DNA of 37,355 bases from Vulcanimicrobiota bacterium (GTDB taxonomy: Bacteria > Vulcanimicrobiota > Vulcanimicrobiia > Vulcanimicrobiales > Vulcanimicrobiaceae). The position numbers and the translations under genes were made by a program. Location of the stretch: contig DAIDGS010000063.1 of NCBI GenBank assembly GCA_027459845.1, positions 1 to 37,355 on the forward strand, in the 5' to 3' direction. Positions 8,221-21,648 of the stretch are shown piece after piece (position 1 is the first letter of the stretch; each line of letters starts with the position of its first letter). The notes beneath the pieces were generated by a model that was not told where the DNA came from, ran no database searches, and was given only the letters and a program-made list of their open reading frames with translations.

Positions 8221-8257
8221 CGAAAACGAGCCGGCCGACGGCTCGTTTTCGCTTTTC
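8221..8257 (+). terminator. Intrinsic terminator between rpmE and prfA
   Basis: A perfect 12-bp stem (8221-8232 with 8240-8251) and a 7-base loop are followed by cTTTTc. Because the left arm is A-rich, the stem also ends in a T-run. Read-through would be needed for rpmE transcription to reach prfA. Confidence 0.8.
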
Positions 8258-8269
8258 CGCGGCGCCCCG

Positions 8270-9370
8270 ATGGCCGAGCTTAACGCGGCGCTGCGCGGCC
8301 GGCTGGCGAGCATGGTGCGCCGCTTCGATGAAATCGACGCCGAGCTGGGGCATCCTCAAGGCGACTTCGACCAGGCGCGCTACACCGCGCTCGTCAAGGA
8401 GCGGGCCGAACTCGAGGCGCCGGTGGCGGCCTATCGGGCGTGGTGCGTCCTGGCACGCGAGACCGAAGCGAACGATCGGCTGGTGCGCGAGAGCACCGGC
8501 GAAATGCGCGAACTCGCGGAAGAGGAGGCGCGCGCGCTGCGCGCGCGTGCCGATGCGCTCGAAGCGACGTTGGCCGAACTCATGGTTCCGCGCGATCCCA
8601 ACGACGGTAACGACGTCTTCATCGAAATTCGCGCCGGCGCCGGCGGTGACGAGGCGGCGATCTTCGCCGGCGACCTCGCACGCATGTACCTGCGCTTTGC
8701 GGAGTCGGCGGGAATGACGACCCAGTTGGTATCCGAGAATCCCAGCGACGCGGGCGGTTACAAGGAGATCGTCTTTGCGGTGAAGGGCGCGACACCGTAC
8801 CGCACGTTCAAACACGAGTCGGGCGTGCATCGCGTGCAGCGCGTTCCGGCCACCGAGGCGCAAGGGCGCATTCACACCAGCACCGCGACGGTTGCGGTTC
8901 TTCCGCAGGTCGACGATTCGGTCGAGGTCGAGATCAAGCCCACCGACCTGCAAATCGACACCTATAAAGCCTCCGGCGCCGGCGGTCAGTACGTCAACAA
9001 AACCGAGTCGGCGATTCGGATCACGCACGTGCCGAGCGGCATCGTGGTCGCATCCCAGCAGGAGCGCTCGCAGACCCAAAACCGGGAACGGGCAATGCAG
9101 ATGCTCCGCGCGACGCTTTACGATCGCAAGCGGCGCGAACAAGAAGAAGCGCTGGGCACGCTGCGGCGCAGCCAGGTCGGAACCGGCGATCGCTCCGAGA
9201 AAATTCGCACCTATAACTTTCCGCAGGATCGGGTGACCGATCACCGGATCAACCGGAGTTTTGGAAACATCCGCGGGATCGTCGACGGCGACATGGGTGA
9301 CATCGTTGCCGAGCTGCTGGCCGACGAGCGCGCGCGCTTATTGGCCGGCGAGCGCGACGCGGCGGGGTAA
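8270..9370 (+). CDS. prfA: Peptide chain release factor 1
   Basis: 366 residues, the usual length. Residues 1-100 form the N-terminal helical domain. The codon-reading PxT motif is PAT at 193-195, which assigns it to RF1 (UAA/UAG) and not RF2. The catalytic GGQ is at 238-240 within [20 protein letters not shown]1 recognises the stop codon in the ribosomal A site and triggers peptide release. The ATG at 8270 has no Shine-Dalgarno match; it lies just after the terminator hairpin, so expression may depend on a weak unidentified promoter or on read-through. prmC, whose product methylates the GGQ glutamine, follows after 26 bases, the common prfA-prmC pair. Confidence 0.97.
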   Translation: MAELNAALRGRLASMVRRFDEIDAELGHPQGDFDQARYTALVKERAELEAPVAAYRAWCVLARETEANDRLVRESTGEMRELAEEEARALRARADALEATLAELMVPRDPNDGNDVFIEIRAGAGGDEAAIFAGDLARMYLRFAESAGMTTQLVSENPSDAGGYKEIVFAVKGATPYRTFKHESGVHRVQRVPATEAQGRIHTSTATVAVLPQVDDSVEVEIKPTDLQIDTYKASGAGGQYVNKTESAIRITHVPSGIVVASQQERSQTQNRERAMQMLRATLYDRKRREQEEALGTLRRSQVGTGDRSEKIRTYNFPQDRVTDHRINRSFGNIRGIVDGDMGDIVAELLADERARLLAGERDAAG

Positions 9371-9396
9371 TTCGCCCGGCGCGCGAAGCACCGCGC

Positions 9397-12744
<3,348 letters not shown>

Positions 12745-12745
<1 letters not shown>

Positions 12746-13752
12746 TGCGCATCGGACTGGACGCGCGGCTGACCGATCAGATGTCGGCCGGCATGAAGAC
12801 CTACGTCTCCCAACTCCGTGCGCGGCTTCCCTGCGTTGCGCCCGAGTTCGAGTACCGCACGTTCGGCCGAGGCCGGAACTTCGGCTACGACGAGCAAGTG
12901 CGCCTCCCGCTGGCCATGCGGGCCGCGCGCGTACGGCTGGTGCACTTTCTGTCGCTGTACGTTCCGGTGCTTTCGTTCACGCCGTCCGTGATCACGATCC
13001 ACGACCTGATCCACTTGCGTTTCCCGCAGTACTTCAAGGCCAAAGTCGCACCGTACTACCACACCGTCGTGCGCTTGGCGTGTGCGCGTGCACGGCGCGT
13101 CATTACCGACGACGAACGAACCGTCGCCGACTTGAGGCGCTTCTTGGGGGTCGATCGACGGAAGGTTCGCGTGATACCGCTGGGCGTCGACGAGTCGTTC
13201 TTCGCCCCGGTGACGCCGCATCGCGGCGCGCGTCCGTATCTGCTCTACGTCGGCAATCACCGGCCGCACAAAAATCTCGCCACGCTATTCGAGGCATGGT
13301 CGCGCATCGATCCTGGGCACGCGCTCGACCTCTACCTCACCGGTCCGGACGACTTTGCGGGCGAACTGCAACGGCGTAGCACGGCGGGACGGGCCGTCGT
13401 CGCGCTGGGAGACGTGTCGGCGCAGGCGCTGCGCGCCTACTACGCCGGCGCCAGCGCGCTCGTGCAGCCGGCGTTGACCGAGGGCTTTGGGCTACCGATG
13501 CTGGAGGCCATGGCCGCCGGAACGCCGGTGGTCGCTGCGGCCGACTCGGTACCGCAGCCGCTGGCAGAGGCGGCTCGCGTGTTTGCAACGCGCGATGCCG
13601 AGGCGCTGCGGGCGTGCGTCGAAGAGCTGCTCGCGACGCCAGGGCTTCGTGCGCGTTGCGTCGATGTAGGTCTCGCCACGGCGCGCACGCTCAGCTGGGA
13701 CCGCTGCGCGCGCGCCACGGCAGACGTCTATCGGGAGGTCATGACGGCGTGA
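12745..13752 (+). CDS. Family 4 glycosyltransferase
   Basis: 335 residues from GTG 12745 (VRIGLDARL), overlapping the previous stop by one base; an ATG eight codons upstream at 12721 is also possible. The N-terminal half is the acceptor domain, and HDLIHLRFP is typical. The C-terminal half contains VIPLGVDESFF, LLYVGNHRPHKNL and the E-x7-E donor-binding motif at Glu246 and Glu254 (EGFGLPMLEAMA). Such GT-B retaining enzymes transfer a hexose or similar sugar from a nucleotide donor. With the preceding GT2 gene it likely helps build an envelope polysaccharide or glycolipid. Its stop overlaps the next start as GTGA. Confidence 0.93.
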
Positions 13753-15254
13753 AGCGACTGATTCGAGCGGGAGCGCTGGCGTTGGCAGCGCTGGTGCCGC
13801 TGGGCGCGGGTGTCTCGGCCCCGGCGCCGATTCGCATCGTCATCAACGGCAACGCGCTACCGCTCAAACCGCCGCCGCGCATGGTCGGCGCAGTCCTGAT
13901 CGTCCCGGTGCGCCGGATCGTCGACGCGCTCGGGCTGCCGTTTTCGATCAGCGGCAAGCGCATCTCGACGGCGGTCGGCGCAAAAGTGGTGAGCTTGAGC
14001 GTCGGGAGCGACATCGCCTACGTCGACCGCACGCCGCTCCATCTCGATGCCCCGATGAAGGAAATCGACGGCGTACTCTACGCCCCGCTGCGGCTATTTA
14101 CCGACGTCCTCGGCGCGCAAGCCACCTACGACCGGCGCGCGCGCACGGTGACGATCGTGGCACAGTTGATCGGACGCTCGGGCATCGGGGTCGAGCACGT
14201 CGGGAAAACGATCGTGCGCTTCGGCACGGTTGCCGCGGTCGACGTCCTTTCGAGTCCGCCGACGATCACGCTGGGCGACAGCGGGTCGGTCAAGACGATT
14301 CCGATTTCACGCAACGCCGCAATCGAGCGCGAGGACGTCAACGCCAACGTGCGCGTGCCGGGCGAACTCGCCGACGTGCGGCCGGGAGACTTCGCGCGGA
14401 TCGCGATGACCGCCAAGGGGCGGGTGCTGCGCGTCATCGACGAATACGGCTCGCGCAGCGGGACGATCGTCGCCGTCGGTGGCGGCGCGATCGTGTTGGG
14501 TGACGGACAGGTGATCGTACCGAACCGCACGACCGAGGTTGCGATCGACGGAAAGGCGGCTGCGTTCGGCGACCTGAAGGCCGGCGACGTCGTCACCGTG
14601 CGCTACAACGTCGAGAGCAATGCCGTCCGCGAAGTGCTCGCGAGTCGAGCGGTCGCTGGGGCCCGCCCGGTTCCCGGAGCGCCGGCGATCACCGCCGTCA
14701 ACACCAGCGCAAGCGGGGCGTTGCGCCCGGGCGACGTGGTCCGGGTGACCCTCGACGGCACGCCGGGCGGCTCGGCAACCTTCGACGTGGGCTCGTTCGC
14801 CAGCGACCAGGTGATGCACCAGAGTGCGCCGGGCGTCTACGTCGGCACGTATACGATCCCGCGCGGCGCCAGCTTCGATGCGGCCCCGGTAATCGGGCGG
14901 CTTACGGTCGGCGGGCAGCGCGCGCCGGCGGTGCAGGCGCCGCAAACCCTCTCGGCCAGCGGCACGCCCCCGGGGATCGCCGACGTCGGTCCGGCACCCG
15001 GCGCACGCGTCAACAGCGTGCACCCCGCGATCTACGCCACCTTCGCCTCCGGTGCGGTGCCGGTCGACCCGGCTAGCGCACAGTTGATCGTCGACGGTCA
15101 CGACGTCACCGCGGAATGCGTCCGCACCGGCAGTTTCATCGAGTACTTTCCGGAGGTCGCATACCGGCCGGGCGCGGTGCGCGTGACGGTGCGGGTGGCC
15201 GATCGGGCCGGGAACCGCAGCGATAAGAGCTGGAGCTTCTGGATCGAACCCTAG
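13749..15254 (+). CDS. Exported stalk-domain protein (copper amine oxidase N-terminal-like)
   Basis: 501 residues from GTG 13749, overlapping the GT4 stop by 4 bases. Residues 1 to about 25 are a signal peptide (KRLIRAG, then an Ala/Leu core). Residues of about 28-140 match the copper-amine-oxidase N-terminal-like stalk domain: IVINGNALPLKPPPRMVGAV, VPVRRIVDALG, LYAPLRLFTDVLGA, YDRRARTVTIV. The middle (about 160-330) looks like two small beta-barrel repeats, each with a V.PGD or LKAGDVV turn. The C-terminal part has Ig-like strand patterns ending TVRVADRAGNRSDKSW. There is no oxidase domain, so this is a wall or periplasmic structural or binding protein, not an enzyme. Context with two glycosyltransferases fits envelope work. 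Confidence 0.85.
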   Translation: MKRLIRAGALALAALVPLGAGVSAPAPIRIVINGNALPLKPPPRMVGAVLIVPVRRIVDALGLPFSISGKRISTAVGAKVVSLSVGSDIAYVDRTPLHLDAPMKEIDGVLYAPLRLFTDVLGAQATYDRRARTVTIVAQLIGRSGIGVEHVGKTIVRFGTVAAVDVLSSPPTITLGDSGSVKTIPISRNAAIEREDVNANVRVPGELADVRPGDFARIAMTAKGRVLRVIDEYGSRSGTIVAVGGGAIVLGDGQVIVPNRTTEVAIDGKAAAFGDLKAGDVVTVRYNVESNAVREVLASRAVAGARPVPGAPAITAVNTSASGALRPGDVVRVTLDGTPGGSATFDVGSFASDQVMHQSAPGVYVGTYTIPRGASFDAAPVIGRLTVGGQRAPAVQAPQTLSASGTPPGIADVGPAPGARVNSVHPAIYATFASGAVPVDPASAQLIVDGHDVTAECVRTGSFIEYFPEVAYRPGAVRVTVRVADRAGNRSDKSWSFWIEP

Positions 15255-15258
15255 GGCG

Positions 15259-15597
15259 ATGGACGACTGTCTCTTTTGCCGCATCGGCCGCGGGGAGTTG
15301 CCTGCAGCCAAGGTCTTCGACGACGGCGACGTCTTCGCGATCGAAGACCTCCACCCGCAGGCGCCGGTCCACCTGCTGGTGATCCCGCACGTGCACCGAA
15401 CGAACGCCGGCGCGCTCGGTCCGGCCGACGGCGCGCTCGCCGCGCGGCTGGTCGCCGTCGCGGCGGAGCTCGGCGGGCGCCTGGGATCGGGCGGCTACCG
15501 GTTGGTCGTCAACACCGGTCCCCAGGGCGGGCAGACGGTCGGCCACCTGCACCTGCACGTGCTGGCCGGCCGTCCGATGGCGTGGCCGCCGGGGTAA
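15259..15597 (+). CDS. HIT family nucleotide hydrolase (HinT-like)
   Basis: 112 residues starting at ATG 15259, four bases after the previous stop. It opens with CLFCRIGRGELPAAKVFDD and has HVHRTN, NTGPQGGQTVGHLHLHVLAG and a WPPG end: a standard HinT-like protein. The His triad is His96, His98 and His100. Family members split purine nucleoside phosphoramidates and aminoacyl-adenylates in the cytoplasm. It closes the pyrG-glycosyltransferase run. Two further HIT-fold genes of a different subgroup occur near 22.3-23.3 kb. Confidence 0.95.
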   Translation: MDDCLFCRIGRGELPAAKVFDDGDVFAIEDLHPQAPVHLLVIPHVHRTNAGALGPADGALAARLVAVAAELGGRLGSGGYRLVVNTGPQGGQTVGHLHLHVLAGRPMAWPPG

Positions 15598-15641
15598 GCG
15601 AGCGCTCGCCACCGGCACCTCAGCGCGCGGGGGGAAGTCGT

Positions 15642-15670
15642 TTGACGCCTGGATGCGCCCTTGATATACT
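15642..15670 (+). promoter_or_regulatory. Promoter of rpsL-rpsG-fusA
   Basis: TTGACG (15642-15647), a 17-base spacer and TATACT (15665-15670) preceded by TGA form a near-consensus sigma70-type promoter with an extended -10. The start point should lie near 15677, leaving a leader of about 63 bases. Confidence 0.85.
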
Positions 15671-15682
15671 GCCGTAGTTCAG

Positions 15683-15703
15683 GCCCACCCCCGGGTGCGG
15701 CCC
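15683..15703 (+). promoter_or_regulatory. GC-rich hairpin in the rpsL leader
   Basis: ggcc-cacc-cccg-ggtg-c-ggcc can fold into a two-part stem (four pairs, a one-base bulge, four pairs) just after the predicted start point. The tuf and rplC leaders also begin with GC-rich foldable sequence. An attenuation or mRNA-stability role is inference. Confidence 0.4.
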
Positions 15704-15739
15704 GCTTTGTGTGTGACGCTCACGTCGGCAAGGAGTTCG

Positions 15740-16180
15740 ATGCCCACCATCAACCAACTGGTGCGCCGCGGTCGTGAAAAGACCGAGAAGAAGGTGAAGA
15801 CCCGCGCGTTCCGCGTGATCTTGACCGGTCCCAAGCCCGGTCACCCGGATCTGCCGACGCGCACCTTCGAGGTCACCGGTAACCCGCAGCGCCGGGGCGT
15901 ATGCACGCAAGTAAAGACCGTCACTCCCAAGAAGCCGAACTCGGCGCTGCGCAAAGTCGCGCGCGTTCGTCTCACCAACGGCGAGGAAGTCACGGCGTAC
16001 ATCCCCGGGATCGGGCACAACCTGCAGGAGCACTCGGTGGTGCTGGTGCGTGGCGGACGCGTCAAGGATCTGCCGGGCGTACGGTACCACATCATCCGCG
16101 GAACCCTGGATACGGCGGGAACGGCCAACCGCAAACAAGGCCGATCGAAATACGGCGCCAAGCGAGATAAGAAGAAGTAA
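15740..16180 (+). CDS. rpsL: 30S ribosomal protein S12 with N-terminal insertion
   Basis: 146 residues against about 124 in most bacteria. It begins [18 protein letters not shown], and the decoding-centre segments [11 protein letters not shown] and [14 protein letters not shown] are intact. The extra length is a 21-residue insertion between about residues 25 and 45 (containing [18 protein letters not shown]), before PQRRGVC. Bacilli carry a shorter insertion at the same place, so the site tolerates growth. AGGAG four bases before ATG 15740 sets the start. S12 controls decoding accuracy. It is first of the str transcription unit, and its stop overlaps the rpsG start as TAATG. Confidence 0.97.
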   Translation: MPTINQLVRRGREKTEKKVKTRAFRVILTGPKPGHPDLPTRTFEVTGNPQRRGVCTQVKTVTPKKPNSALRKVARVRLTNGEEVTAYIPGIGHNLQEHSVVLVRGGRVKDLPGVRYHIIRGTLDTAGTANRKQGRSKYGAKRDKKK

Positions 16181-16650
16181 TGCCTCGTAAAGGACCCGCT
16201 CCGAAGCGGCAGATTCTCCCCGACGGAAAGTACAACTCGAAAGTGCTCGCGCGCTTCATTAACAAGGTGATGCTGTGCGGCAAGAAATCGACCGCCGAGC
16301 ACATCACCTACGGCGCGCTCGAGATCATCGCGGAGAAAACCGGGCGCGACCCGATGGACGTGTTCTCGCAGGCGCTCTCGAACGCAATGCCGCTGGTGGA
16401 GGTTCGTCCCCGCCGGGTCGGCGGTGCGACCTATCAGGTTCCGATGGAAGTGCGTCCGGATCGCCGCCAGGCGATGGCCATGCGCTGGCTGATCGGCTAT
16501 GCGCGTGCGCGCGGCGGCCGCTCGATGGAAGAGAAACTGGCAAGCGAACTGCTCGATGCGTCCAACAATACCGGCGCGACCATCAAAAAGCGTGAAGACA
16601 CGCACAAGATGGCCGAAGCCAACAAAGCTTTCGCGCACTATCGCTGGTAA
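16180..16650 (+). CDS. rpsG: 30S ribosomal protein S7
   Basis: 156 residues, the standard length, starting [10 protein letters not shown]. It shows [39 protein letters not shown] and a C-terminal [10 protein letters not shown]7 is a primary assembly protein of the 30S head. The ATG overlaps the rpsL stop (TAATG), so translation is likely coupled. In enteric bacteria S7 represses this operon at the rpsL-rpsG junction; the overlap leaves no room for such a site between the genes here, so any control must act elsewhere. Confidence 0.98.
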   Translation: MPRKGPAPKRQILPDGKYNSKVLARFINKVMLCGKKSTAEHITYGALEIIAEKTGRDPMDVFSQALSNAMPLVEVRPRRVGGATYQVPMEVRPDRRQAMAMRWLIGYARARGGRSMEEKLASELLDASNNTGATIKKREDTHKMAEANKAFAHYRW

Positions 16651-16662
16651 GCCGAAGCGGAC

Positions 16663-18750
16663 ATGGCAACACGAGAGTATCCGCTGGAGCGGACTCGCAA
16701 TATCGGCATTGCCGCGCACATCGATGCGGGTAAGACCACCTGTACCGAGCGCATCCTATTCTATACCGGCCGCGTGCATAAGATCGGCGAAGTCCACGAC
16801 GGTGCCGCGACGATGGACTGGATGGTGCAAGAGCAGGAGCGCGGCATCACCATCACGTCGGCCGCCACCGCGACCACTTGGCGCGATACGCGCATCAACA
16901 TCATCGATACGCCTGGCCACGTGGATTTTACGGTCGAGGTCGAGCGGTCGCTGCGCGTCCTCGATGGTTTGGTCGCGCTCTTCGACTCGGTAGCCGCGGT
17001 GCAGCCGCAGTCCGAGACGGTCTGGCGCCAGGCCAACAAGTACAAAGTTCCGCGGATCATCTTCGTCAACAAGATGGACCGCATGGGTGCCGACTTCTTC
17101 AACGTCGTCGAAAAGGTACGCGAACGGTTGGGTGCGCGGGCCGTTCCGATCCAAGTTCCGATTGGGGCCGAAGACAACTTTCTCGGCGTAGTCGACCTCT
17201 TCACGATGAGGAAGGTCGTCTACACCGACGATCTCGGCTCGACCATGGCACAGGAAGAGGTGACCGGCGAACTGTTGGAGCTGGCGCAGAAGTGGCGTCA
17301 GGAACTGGTCGAGGCCATCGCCGAGCAGGATGACGAGTTGCTGGAGATGTTCTTCGACGGCAAAGAGCTCCCGATCGAGCGCATGAAGGCGGCGCTTCGT
17401 CGCGCAACCATCGCCGGGACCGTGCTGCCGATGCTGTGCGGCTCGGCCTTCAAGAACAAGGGCGTGCAACCGCTGCTCGACGCCGTCGTCGACTACATGC
17501 CTTCGCCGCTGGACGCCAAGCCGATCGTCGGCGTCGATCCCAAGACCGACGCGGAAATCGTTCGCAAACCCGACGACAACGAGCCGTTCGCGGCGCTGGC
17601 ATTCAAGATCGCGACCGATCCCTACGGTAACCTGACGTACTTCCGCGTCTATTCGGGAACCCTGCAGAAGGGATCGTACGTCTACAACGCGCGCTCCGGT
17701 CGCAAGGAGCGGATCGGCCGCATCTTACGGATGCACGCCAACCATCGCGAAGACATCGATGCGATCGGGGCCGGCGACATCGCGGCGGCGGTCGGCCTTG
17801 CCGACACGCGTACCGGCGACACCCTGTGCGACGAGAAGGCGCCGATCGTACTCGAGTCGATTACTTTCCCGGAGCCGGTGATTTCGCAGGCGATCGAGCC
17901 GAAGTCCAAAGCCGATCAGGATAAGCTGGGCGCAGCCCTCGCACGCCTCTCGCAGGAAGATCCGACGTTCCGCATGCGGACCGACGAAGAGACCCAGCAG
18001 ACGATCATCGCCGGGATGGGCGAGCTGCATTTGGAGATCATTCTGGACCGGCTGCGCCGCGAATTCAAGGTCGAGGCGAACGTCGGCAAGCCGCAGGTGG
18101 CGTACAAAGAAGCGATCACCAAAACGGTCGAAAAGCAGGGCAAGTTCGTCCGGCAATCGGGCGGCAAGGGACAGTACGGCGACGTGTGGTTGCGCGTGAG
18201 TCCCCAGGAGCCCGGAACCGGGTTCGTATTCGAGTGGAAGATCGTCGGTGGAGCGATTCCCAAGGAGTACGCCAAAGCCGTCCAGCAGGGCATCGCGGAA
18301 TCGTCGCAGAGCGGCGTGCTGGCCGGGTTCCCGGTGCTGGATTTCAAAGTCGAAGCCTTCGACGGCTCGTATCACGATGTCGACTCGTCGGAAATGGCCT
18401 TTAAGATCGCGGCCTCGATGGGCTGGAAAGAGGCCAACCGCGCCGCCGGTCCGATCCTGCTCGAACCGATCATGAAGGTTGAGGTCACGACCCCAAAGGA
18501 CTACATGGGTGCCATCAACGGCGACCTCAACCGCCGTCGCGGCATGATTCAGGCCACCGAGGAGGCACCGGGTGGGGCGCAGGTGATCACCGCGCACGTT
18601 CCACTCTCGGAGATGTTCGGCTACGCGACCGACATGCGCTCGGCGACGCAGGGCCGCGCCACTTACACGATGGAGTTCGCGCACTACGAGCGGGCACCCA
18701 AGTCGGTTGAAGAGGAGATCGTCGCCAAGAGCACCGGCAAGAAGAGTTAG
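16663..18750 (+). CDS. fusA: Elongation factor G
   Basis: 695 residues, full length. The GTPase motifs are AHIDAGKTT (P-loop), [12 protein letters not shown] (switch I), DTPGHVDFT (switch II) and NKMDRMGAD. Domain IV includes [11 protein letters not shown], and the C-terminus has [23 protein letters not shown] drives translocation on the ribosome. It follows rpsG after 12 bases and ends the first part of the str unit at an intrinsic terminator, so tuf is not simply downstream in the same message. Confidence 0.98.
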   Translation: MATREYPLERTRNIGIAAHIDAGKTTCTERILFYTGRVHKIGEVHDGAATMDWMVQEQERGITITSAATATTWRDTRINIIDTPGHVDFTVEVERSLRVLDGLVALFDSVAAVQPQSETVWRQANKYKVPRIIFVNKMDRMGADFFNVVEKVRERLGARAVPIQVPIGAEDNFLGVVDLFTMRKVVYTDDLGSTMAQEEVTGELLELAQKWRQELVEAIAEQDDELLEMFFDGKELPIERMKAALRRATIAGTVLPMLCGSAFKNKGVQPLLDAVVDYMPSPLDAKPIVGVDPKTDAEIVRKPDDNEPFAALAFKIATDPYGNLTYFRVYSGTLQKGSYVYNARSGRKERIGRILRMHANHREDIDAIGAGDIAAAVGLADTRTGDTLCDEKAPIVLESITFPEPVISQAIEPKSKADQDKLGAALARLSQEDPTFRMRTDEETQQTIIAGMGELHLEIILDRLRREFKVEANVGKPQVAYKEAITKTVEKQGKFVRQSGGKGQYGDVWLRVSPQEPGTGFVFEWKIVGGAIPKEYAKAVQQGIAESSQSGVLAGFPVLDFKVEAFDGSYHDVDSSEMAFKIAASMGWKEANRAAGPILLEPIMKVEVTTPKDYMGAINGDLNRRRGMIQATEEAPGGAQVITAHVPLSEMFGYATDMRSATQGRATYTMEFAHYERAPKSVEEEIVAKSTGKKS

Positions 18751-18768
18751 GGTCGGAGCGGAAACGCG

Positions 18769-18805
18769 AACGAGCGGCCCGAACTAGGGCCGGTCGTTGC
18801 TTTTT
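18769..18805 (+). terminator. Intrinsic terminator after fusA
   Basis: A 12-bp stem with one mismatch (18769-18780 with 18787-18798) and a 6-base loop are followed by gcTTTTT. It separates fusA from the MFS transporter gene. Confidence 0.85.
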
Positions 18806-18830
18806 CTCCGGCTGGTGCCGCCGAGGAGCG

Positions 18831-20234
18831 ATGCGCAAAGTCAGCTCGTTCGCGCAGGTCATGGATACCGCCCGAATGTCCCCGCTGCACTGGAAGGTCT
18901 TTATCTTCGCAGCGCTCGGGATATTCATGGACGGCTACGACTTCTTCATCGTCGCCGCAGCGTTGCCGTTGATCGAAGTCTACTGGCATCCCGCGCCGGC
19001 GCTCTTAGGCGCGATCGGGGCGGCCGCAACGGTTGGCGCCGTGCTGGGAGGGAGCCTGCTCGGGCGGTTGGGCGACGTCTGGGGACGGCGCACCATGGCG
19101 ATGCTGACGATGCTGCTCTTTGCGGCCATTTCGTTCGCGAGCGCGTTTGCCTGGAGCATCGTGGCGCTCATCGGGATGCGCTTCGCGCTGGGCGTTGCCA
19201 TCGGCGCCGACTATCCGACGGGCGCATCGTACGTCGCCGAGTTTATGCCGATCCGCGCGCGCTCGCAACTGCTCTTCGCCAGCTTGAGTTTTCAGGCGGT
19301 CGGCGCGGTGGTCGGGGCACTGATCGGCGTGCACCTGGTGCATTGGCACGCGATCGAGGTGTGGCGCCTGATGCTGGCGCTGGGCGTGGTGCCGGCGCTG
19401 GTGATCCTGGCCCTGCGGCGCCAGTTGCCCGACTCGCCGCGTTGGCTCTATGCGGCCGGGAAAATCGAGCGGGCCAAGGCGGTTTTGGAACAACTGCTGC
19501 AGGAGCCGGTCGAGTTGGCGATCTCGGACGAGCCAGGGGTCGCCGCCCTGCCGTTCCGCGCGCTGTTCTCGCGGCAGTTTATCGGGCGCACGCTGTTCGC
19601 GACCGTGCCCTGGACGTGCATGGACATCGCGCTCTACGGCATGGGGATTTTCACCCCGATGATCCTGGCGCAGGCCGGCTTCGCACACGCCAAACCGACC
19701 TTTTGGTCGCGCGACATCCACGCGCTGCGCGGTACGCTGGACCTCGATCTGCTCCTGGTCGTGGGCTTTGCCCTGGGCATCCTCGCCGTGCGCCGGCTGG
19801 GCCCGGTACGGATGCAGATCGCCGGTTTCGCCGGCATGCTCGCAGGGCTCGTGACGGCCGCCTTCGGCAGCGCGCTGCACCAAAACGGGCTGCTCTTTGC
19901 CGGGTTTGCGGTCTTTAATTTGTGCGTCGACGCCGGTCCCAACGGGACGACCTACATCATCGCCGCGGTCGAGTTTCCGACCTCGATTCGCGCTTCGGGC
20001 GCCGGGCTCGGCGCGGCTGCCGGAAAGGTCGGCGCGTCGCTCGGCATCTTTCTGCTCCCCGTGCTGCAGGCATCGATCGGCTTGTCGGCAACGGTCGGAG
20101 TGGTCGCTGCCATCACCGCCCTGGGCCTGGTCGTGAGCATCGCGCTACGCGGCGAGTTGTACGCCGGTGCGCACCTCCAACTGCGCGGTGAAGCGCCGCT
20201 CGCAGTGCCGTCGTCGGGCGCCGCGCTCGGTTGA
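18831..20234 (+). CDS. MFS transporter, sugar-porter-like
   Basis: 467 residues with the expected pattern of about 12 membrane helices. Family marks are MDGYDFFIVAAALP in helix 1, GRLGDVWGRRTMA (motif A between helices 2 and 3), FALGVAIGADYPTGASYVAEF and the loop signature LPDSPRWLY, which place it near the sugar/metabolite-porter (MFS_1/Sugar_tr) group. The ligand cannot be read from sequence. ATG 18831 follows a GAGGAG ribosome binding site. Its last codons overlap the tuf -35 element (TTGACA at 20231). Its place between fusA and tuf, which are usually adjacent, is unusual. Confidence 0.93.
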   Translation: MRKVSSFAQVMDTARMSPLHWKVFIFAALGIFMDGYDFFIVAAALPLIEVYWHPAPALLGAIGAAATVGAVLGGSLLGRLGDVWGRRTMAMLTMLLFAAISFASAFAWSIVALIGMRFALGVAIGADYPTGASYVAEFMPIRARSQLLFASLSFQAVGAVVGALIGVHLVHWHAIEVWRLMLALGVVPALVILALRRQLPDSPRWLYAAGKIERAKAVLEQLLQEPVELAISDEPGVAALPFRALFSRQFIGRTLFATVPWTCMDIALYGMGIFTPMILAQAGFAHAKPTFWSRDIHALRGTLDLDLLLVVGFALGILAVRRLGPVRMQIAGFAGMLAGLVTAAFGSALHQNGLLFAGFAVFNLCVDAGPNGTTYIIAAVEFPTSIRASGAGLGAAAGKVGASLGIFLLPVLQASIGLSATVGVVAAITALGLVVSIALRGELYAGAHLQLRGEAPLAVPSSGAALG

Positions 20235-20260
20235 CAGAGACCGCGGGTGCCTGATATATT
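20231..20260 (+). promoter_or_regulatory. Promoter of tuf-rpsJ
   Basis: TTGACA (20231-20236), an 18-base spacer and TATATT (20255-20260) preceded by TGA. The -35 overlaps the MFS stop codon. The start point near 20267 gives a leader of about 100 bases. Confidence 0.88.
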
Positions 20261-20269
20261 TCCGAGGTC

Positions 20270-20339
20270 GTGGCGCCCCCTTCGTGGGGGCGTTTACAAC
20301 GTGGCGGGAAAGCGCGGGCGTGAACGCCTGGCCCCGTGT
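20270..20339 (+). promoter_or_regulatory. Leader element of tuf shared with the rplC leader
   Basis: The leader has GTGG at 20270, a 7-bp hairpin (20274-20280 with 20286-20292, loop ttcgt, then TTT), CGTGGCGGGAAAGCG at 20300-20314, a 6-bp stem with TGAA loop (20315-20320 with 20325-20330) and ACGCCTGGCCCCGTGT at 20324-20339. The same blocks occur in the same order before rplC. Shared ancestry or a shared regulator is inference. Confidence 0.55.
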
Positions 20340-20367
20340 ACATAGCCGTTGAGGTAAGAGAAAAGAG

Positions 20368-21567
20368 ATGGCCAAGCAGAAATTCGAGCGCAACAAACCG
20401 CACGTCAACATTGGAACGACGGGGCACGTCGATCACGGCAAGACCACCTTGACCGCTGCGATCACGCACTGCCTAGCGACCGAAGGTTTGGCGGCGGCAC
20501 GCGGCGTCGACGAGATCGATAACGCGCCCGAAGAGAAGGAGCGCGGGATTACCATTGCGATCTCGCACCAGGAGTACGAAACGCCCAAGCGCCACTACGC
20601 GCACGTCGACTGCCCGGGCCACGCCGACTACATCAAAAACATGATCACCGGTGCCGCCCAGATGGACGGCGCGATCCTGGTGGTGGCCGCAACCGACGGT
20701 CCGATGCCGCAGACCCGCGAGCACATCCTGCTGATGCGCCAGGTCGGGGTGCCGCGCATCGTGGTGTTCCTCAATAAGGTCGATCTGGTGGACGACGAAG
20801 AACTGCTCGAATTGGTCGAGATGGAGATCCGCGAACTTCTGAGCAAGTACGAGTTCGACGGCGACAACACGCCGATCATTCGCGGCTCGGCGCTCAAGGC
20901 GCTGCAGTCCTCGGGCAAGCGCGGCGACGCCGACGCCGATCCGATCTTCAAGCTGATGGACACCGTCGACGAGTACATCCCCGAACCGCAACGCCAGGTC
21001 GACAAGCCGTTCCTGATGCCGGTCGAAGACGTCTTCACGATCACCGGCCGCGGAACCGTCGGCACCGGTCGCGTCGAGCGTGGCCAGGTCAAGGTCGGCG
21101 AAGAGATCGAGATCGTTGGGCTCAAGGACGAGACCAAGAAAACCGTGGTGACGGGCATCGAGATGTTCCGCAAGCTGCTCGATTCGGGCATCGCCGGCGA
21201 TAACATCGGCGTGCTGCTCCGCGGCGTCGATCGCAACGAGATCGAGCGCGGCCAGGTGCTGGCCAAGCCCGGCTCGGTGAAGCCGCACAAGAAGTTCAAA
21301 GCCGAAGTGTACGTGCTCTCAAAGGACGAAGGCGGCCGCCACACGCCGTTTTTCGGCAACTATCGCCCGCAGTTCTACTTCCGTACTACCGACGTGACCG
21401 GCACCATCAAGCTCCCGGAAGGCGTCGAGATGGTCATGCCCGGCGACAACGTCCAGATGGATGTCGAGCTGATCACGCCGATCGCGTGTGAAGAGGGACT
21501 GCGTTTCGCCATCCGCGAAGGCGGCCGCACGGTCGGCGCCGGCGTCGTGACGGCGGTCGCCGAGTAG
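20368..21567 (+). CDS. tuf: Elongation factor Tu
   Basis: 399 residues, full length. GTPase motifs are [49 protein letters not shown] and NKVDLVDD. Domain II carries [13 protein letters not shown], and domain III ends [15 protein letters not shown]. It delivers aminoacyl-tRNA to the ribosome as a GTP complex. This is the only tuf copy in the window. It has its own strong promoter and leader, apart from fusA, and is followed after 81 bases by rpsJ. A purine-rich stretch (gaggtaagagaaaagag) precedes the ATG. Confidence 0.98.
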   Translation: MAKQKFERNKPHVNIGTTGHVDHGKTTLTAAITHCLATEGLAAARGVDEIDNAPEEKERGITIAISHQEYETPKRHYAHVDCPGHADYIKNMITGAAQMDGAILVVAATDGPMPQTREHILLMRQVGVPRIVVFLNKVDLVDDEELLELVEMEIRELLSKYEFDGDNTPIIRGSALKALQSSGKRGDADADPIFKLMDTVDEYIPEPQRQVDKPFLMPVEDVFTITGRGTVGTGRVERGQVKVGEEIEIVGLKDETKKTVVTGIEMFRKLLDSGIAGDNIGVLLRGVDRNEIERGQVLAKPGSVKPHKKFKAEVYVLSKDEGGRHTPFFGNYRPQFYFRTTDVTGTIKLPEGVEMVMPGDNVQMDVELITPIACEEGLRFAIREGGRTVGAGVVTAVAE

Positions 21568-21587
21568 CCCGCACGCGTTCTTTCTCT

Positions 21588-21608
21588 CGGGTGCGCAGGG
21601 CGCACCCG
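21588..21608 (+). promoter_or_regulatory. Hairpin between tuf and rpsJ
   Basis: A perfect 9-bp stem (21588-21596 with 21600-21608) and a 3-base loop, with no T-run after it. It may lower rpsJ expression relative to tuf or mark an RNA processing point. Confidence 0.45.
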
Positions 21609-21648
21609 CGCTCCTTGAAAACCGAGAAGCCCAAAGCAAGCGAAAGTG

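Noticed and set aside
15598-15609. Perfect 12-base palindrome gcgagcgctcgc upstream of the rpsL promoter
   Set aside because: It has no loop to form a terminator and is built of the simple GC words frequent throughout this DNA, so chance is likely.
15643-15654. The string gacgcctgg at the rpsL -35 region, resembling the block shared by the tuf and rplC leaders
   Set aside because: It lies within the promoter and not in the transcribed leader, and only about eight bases match.
20274-20295. Hairpin followed by TTT in the tuf leader as an intrinsic terminator
   Set aside because: The T-run is only three bases, and tuf must be strongly expressed; it is better treated as part of the leader structure.
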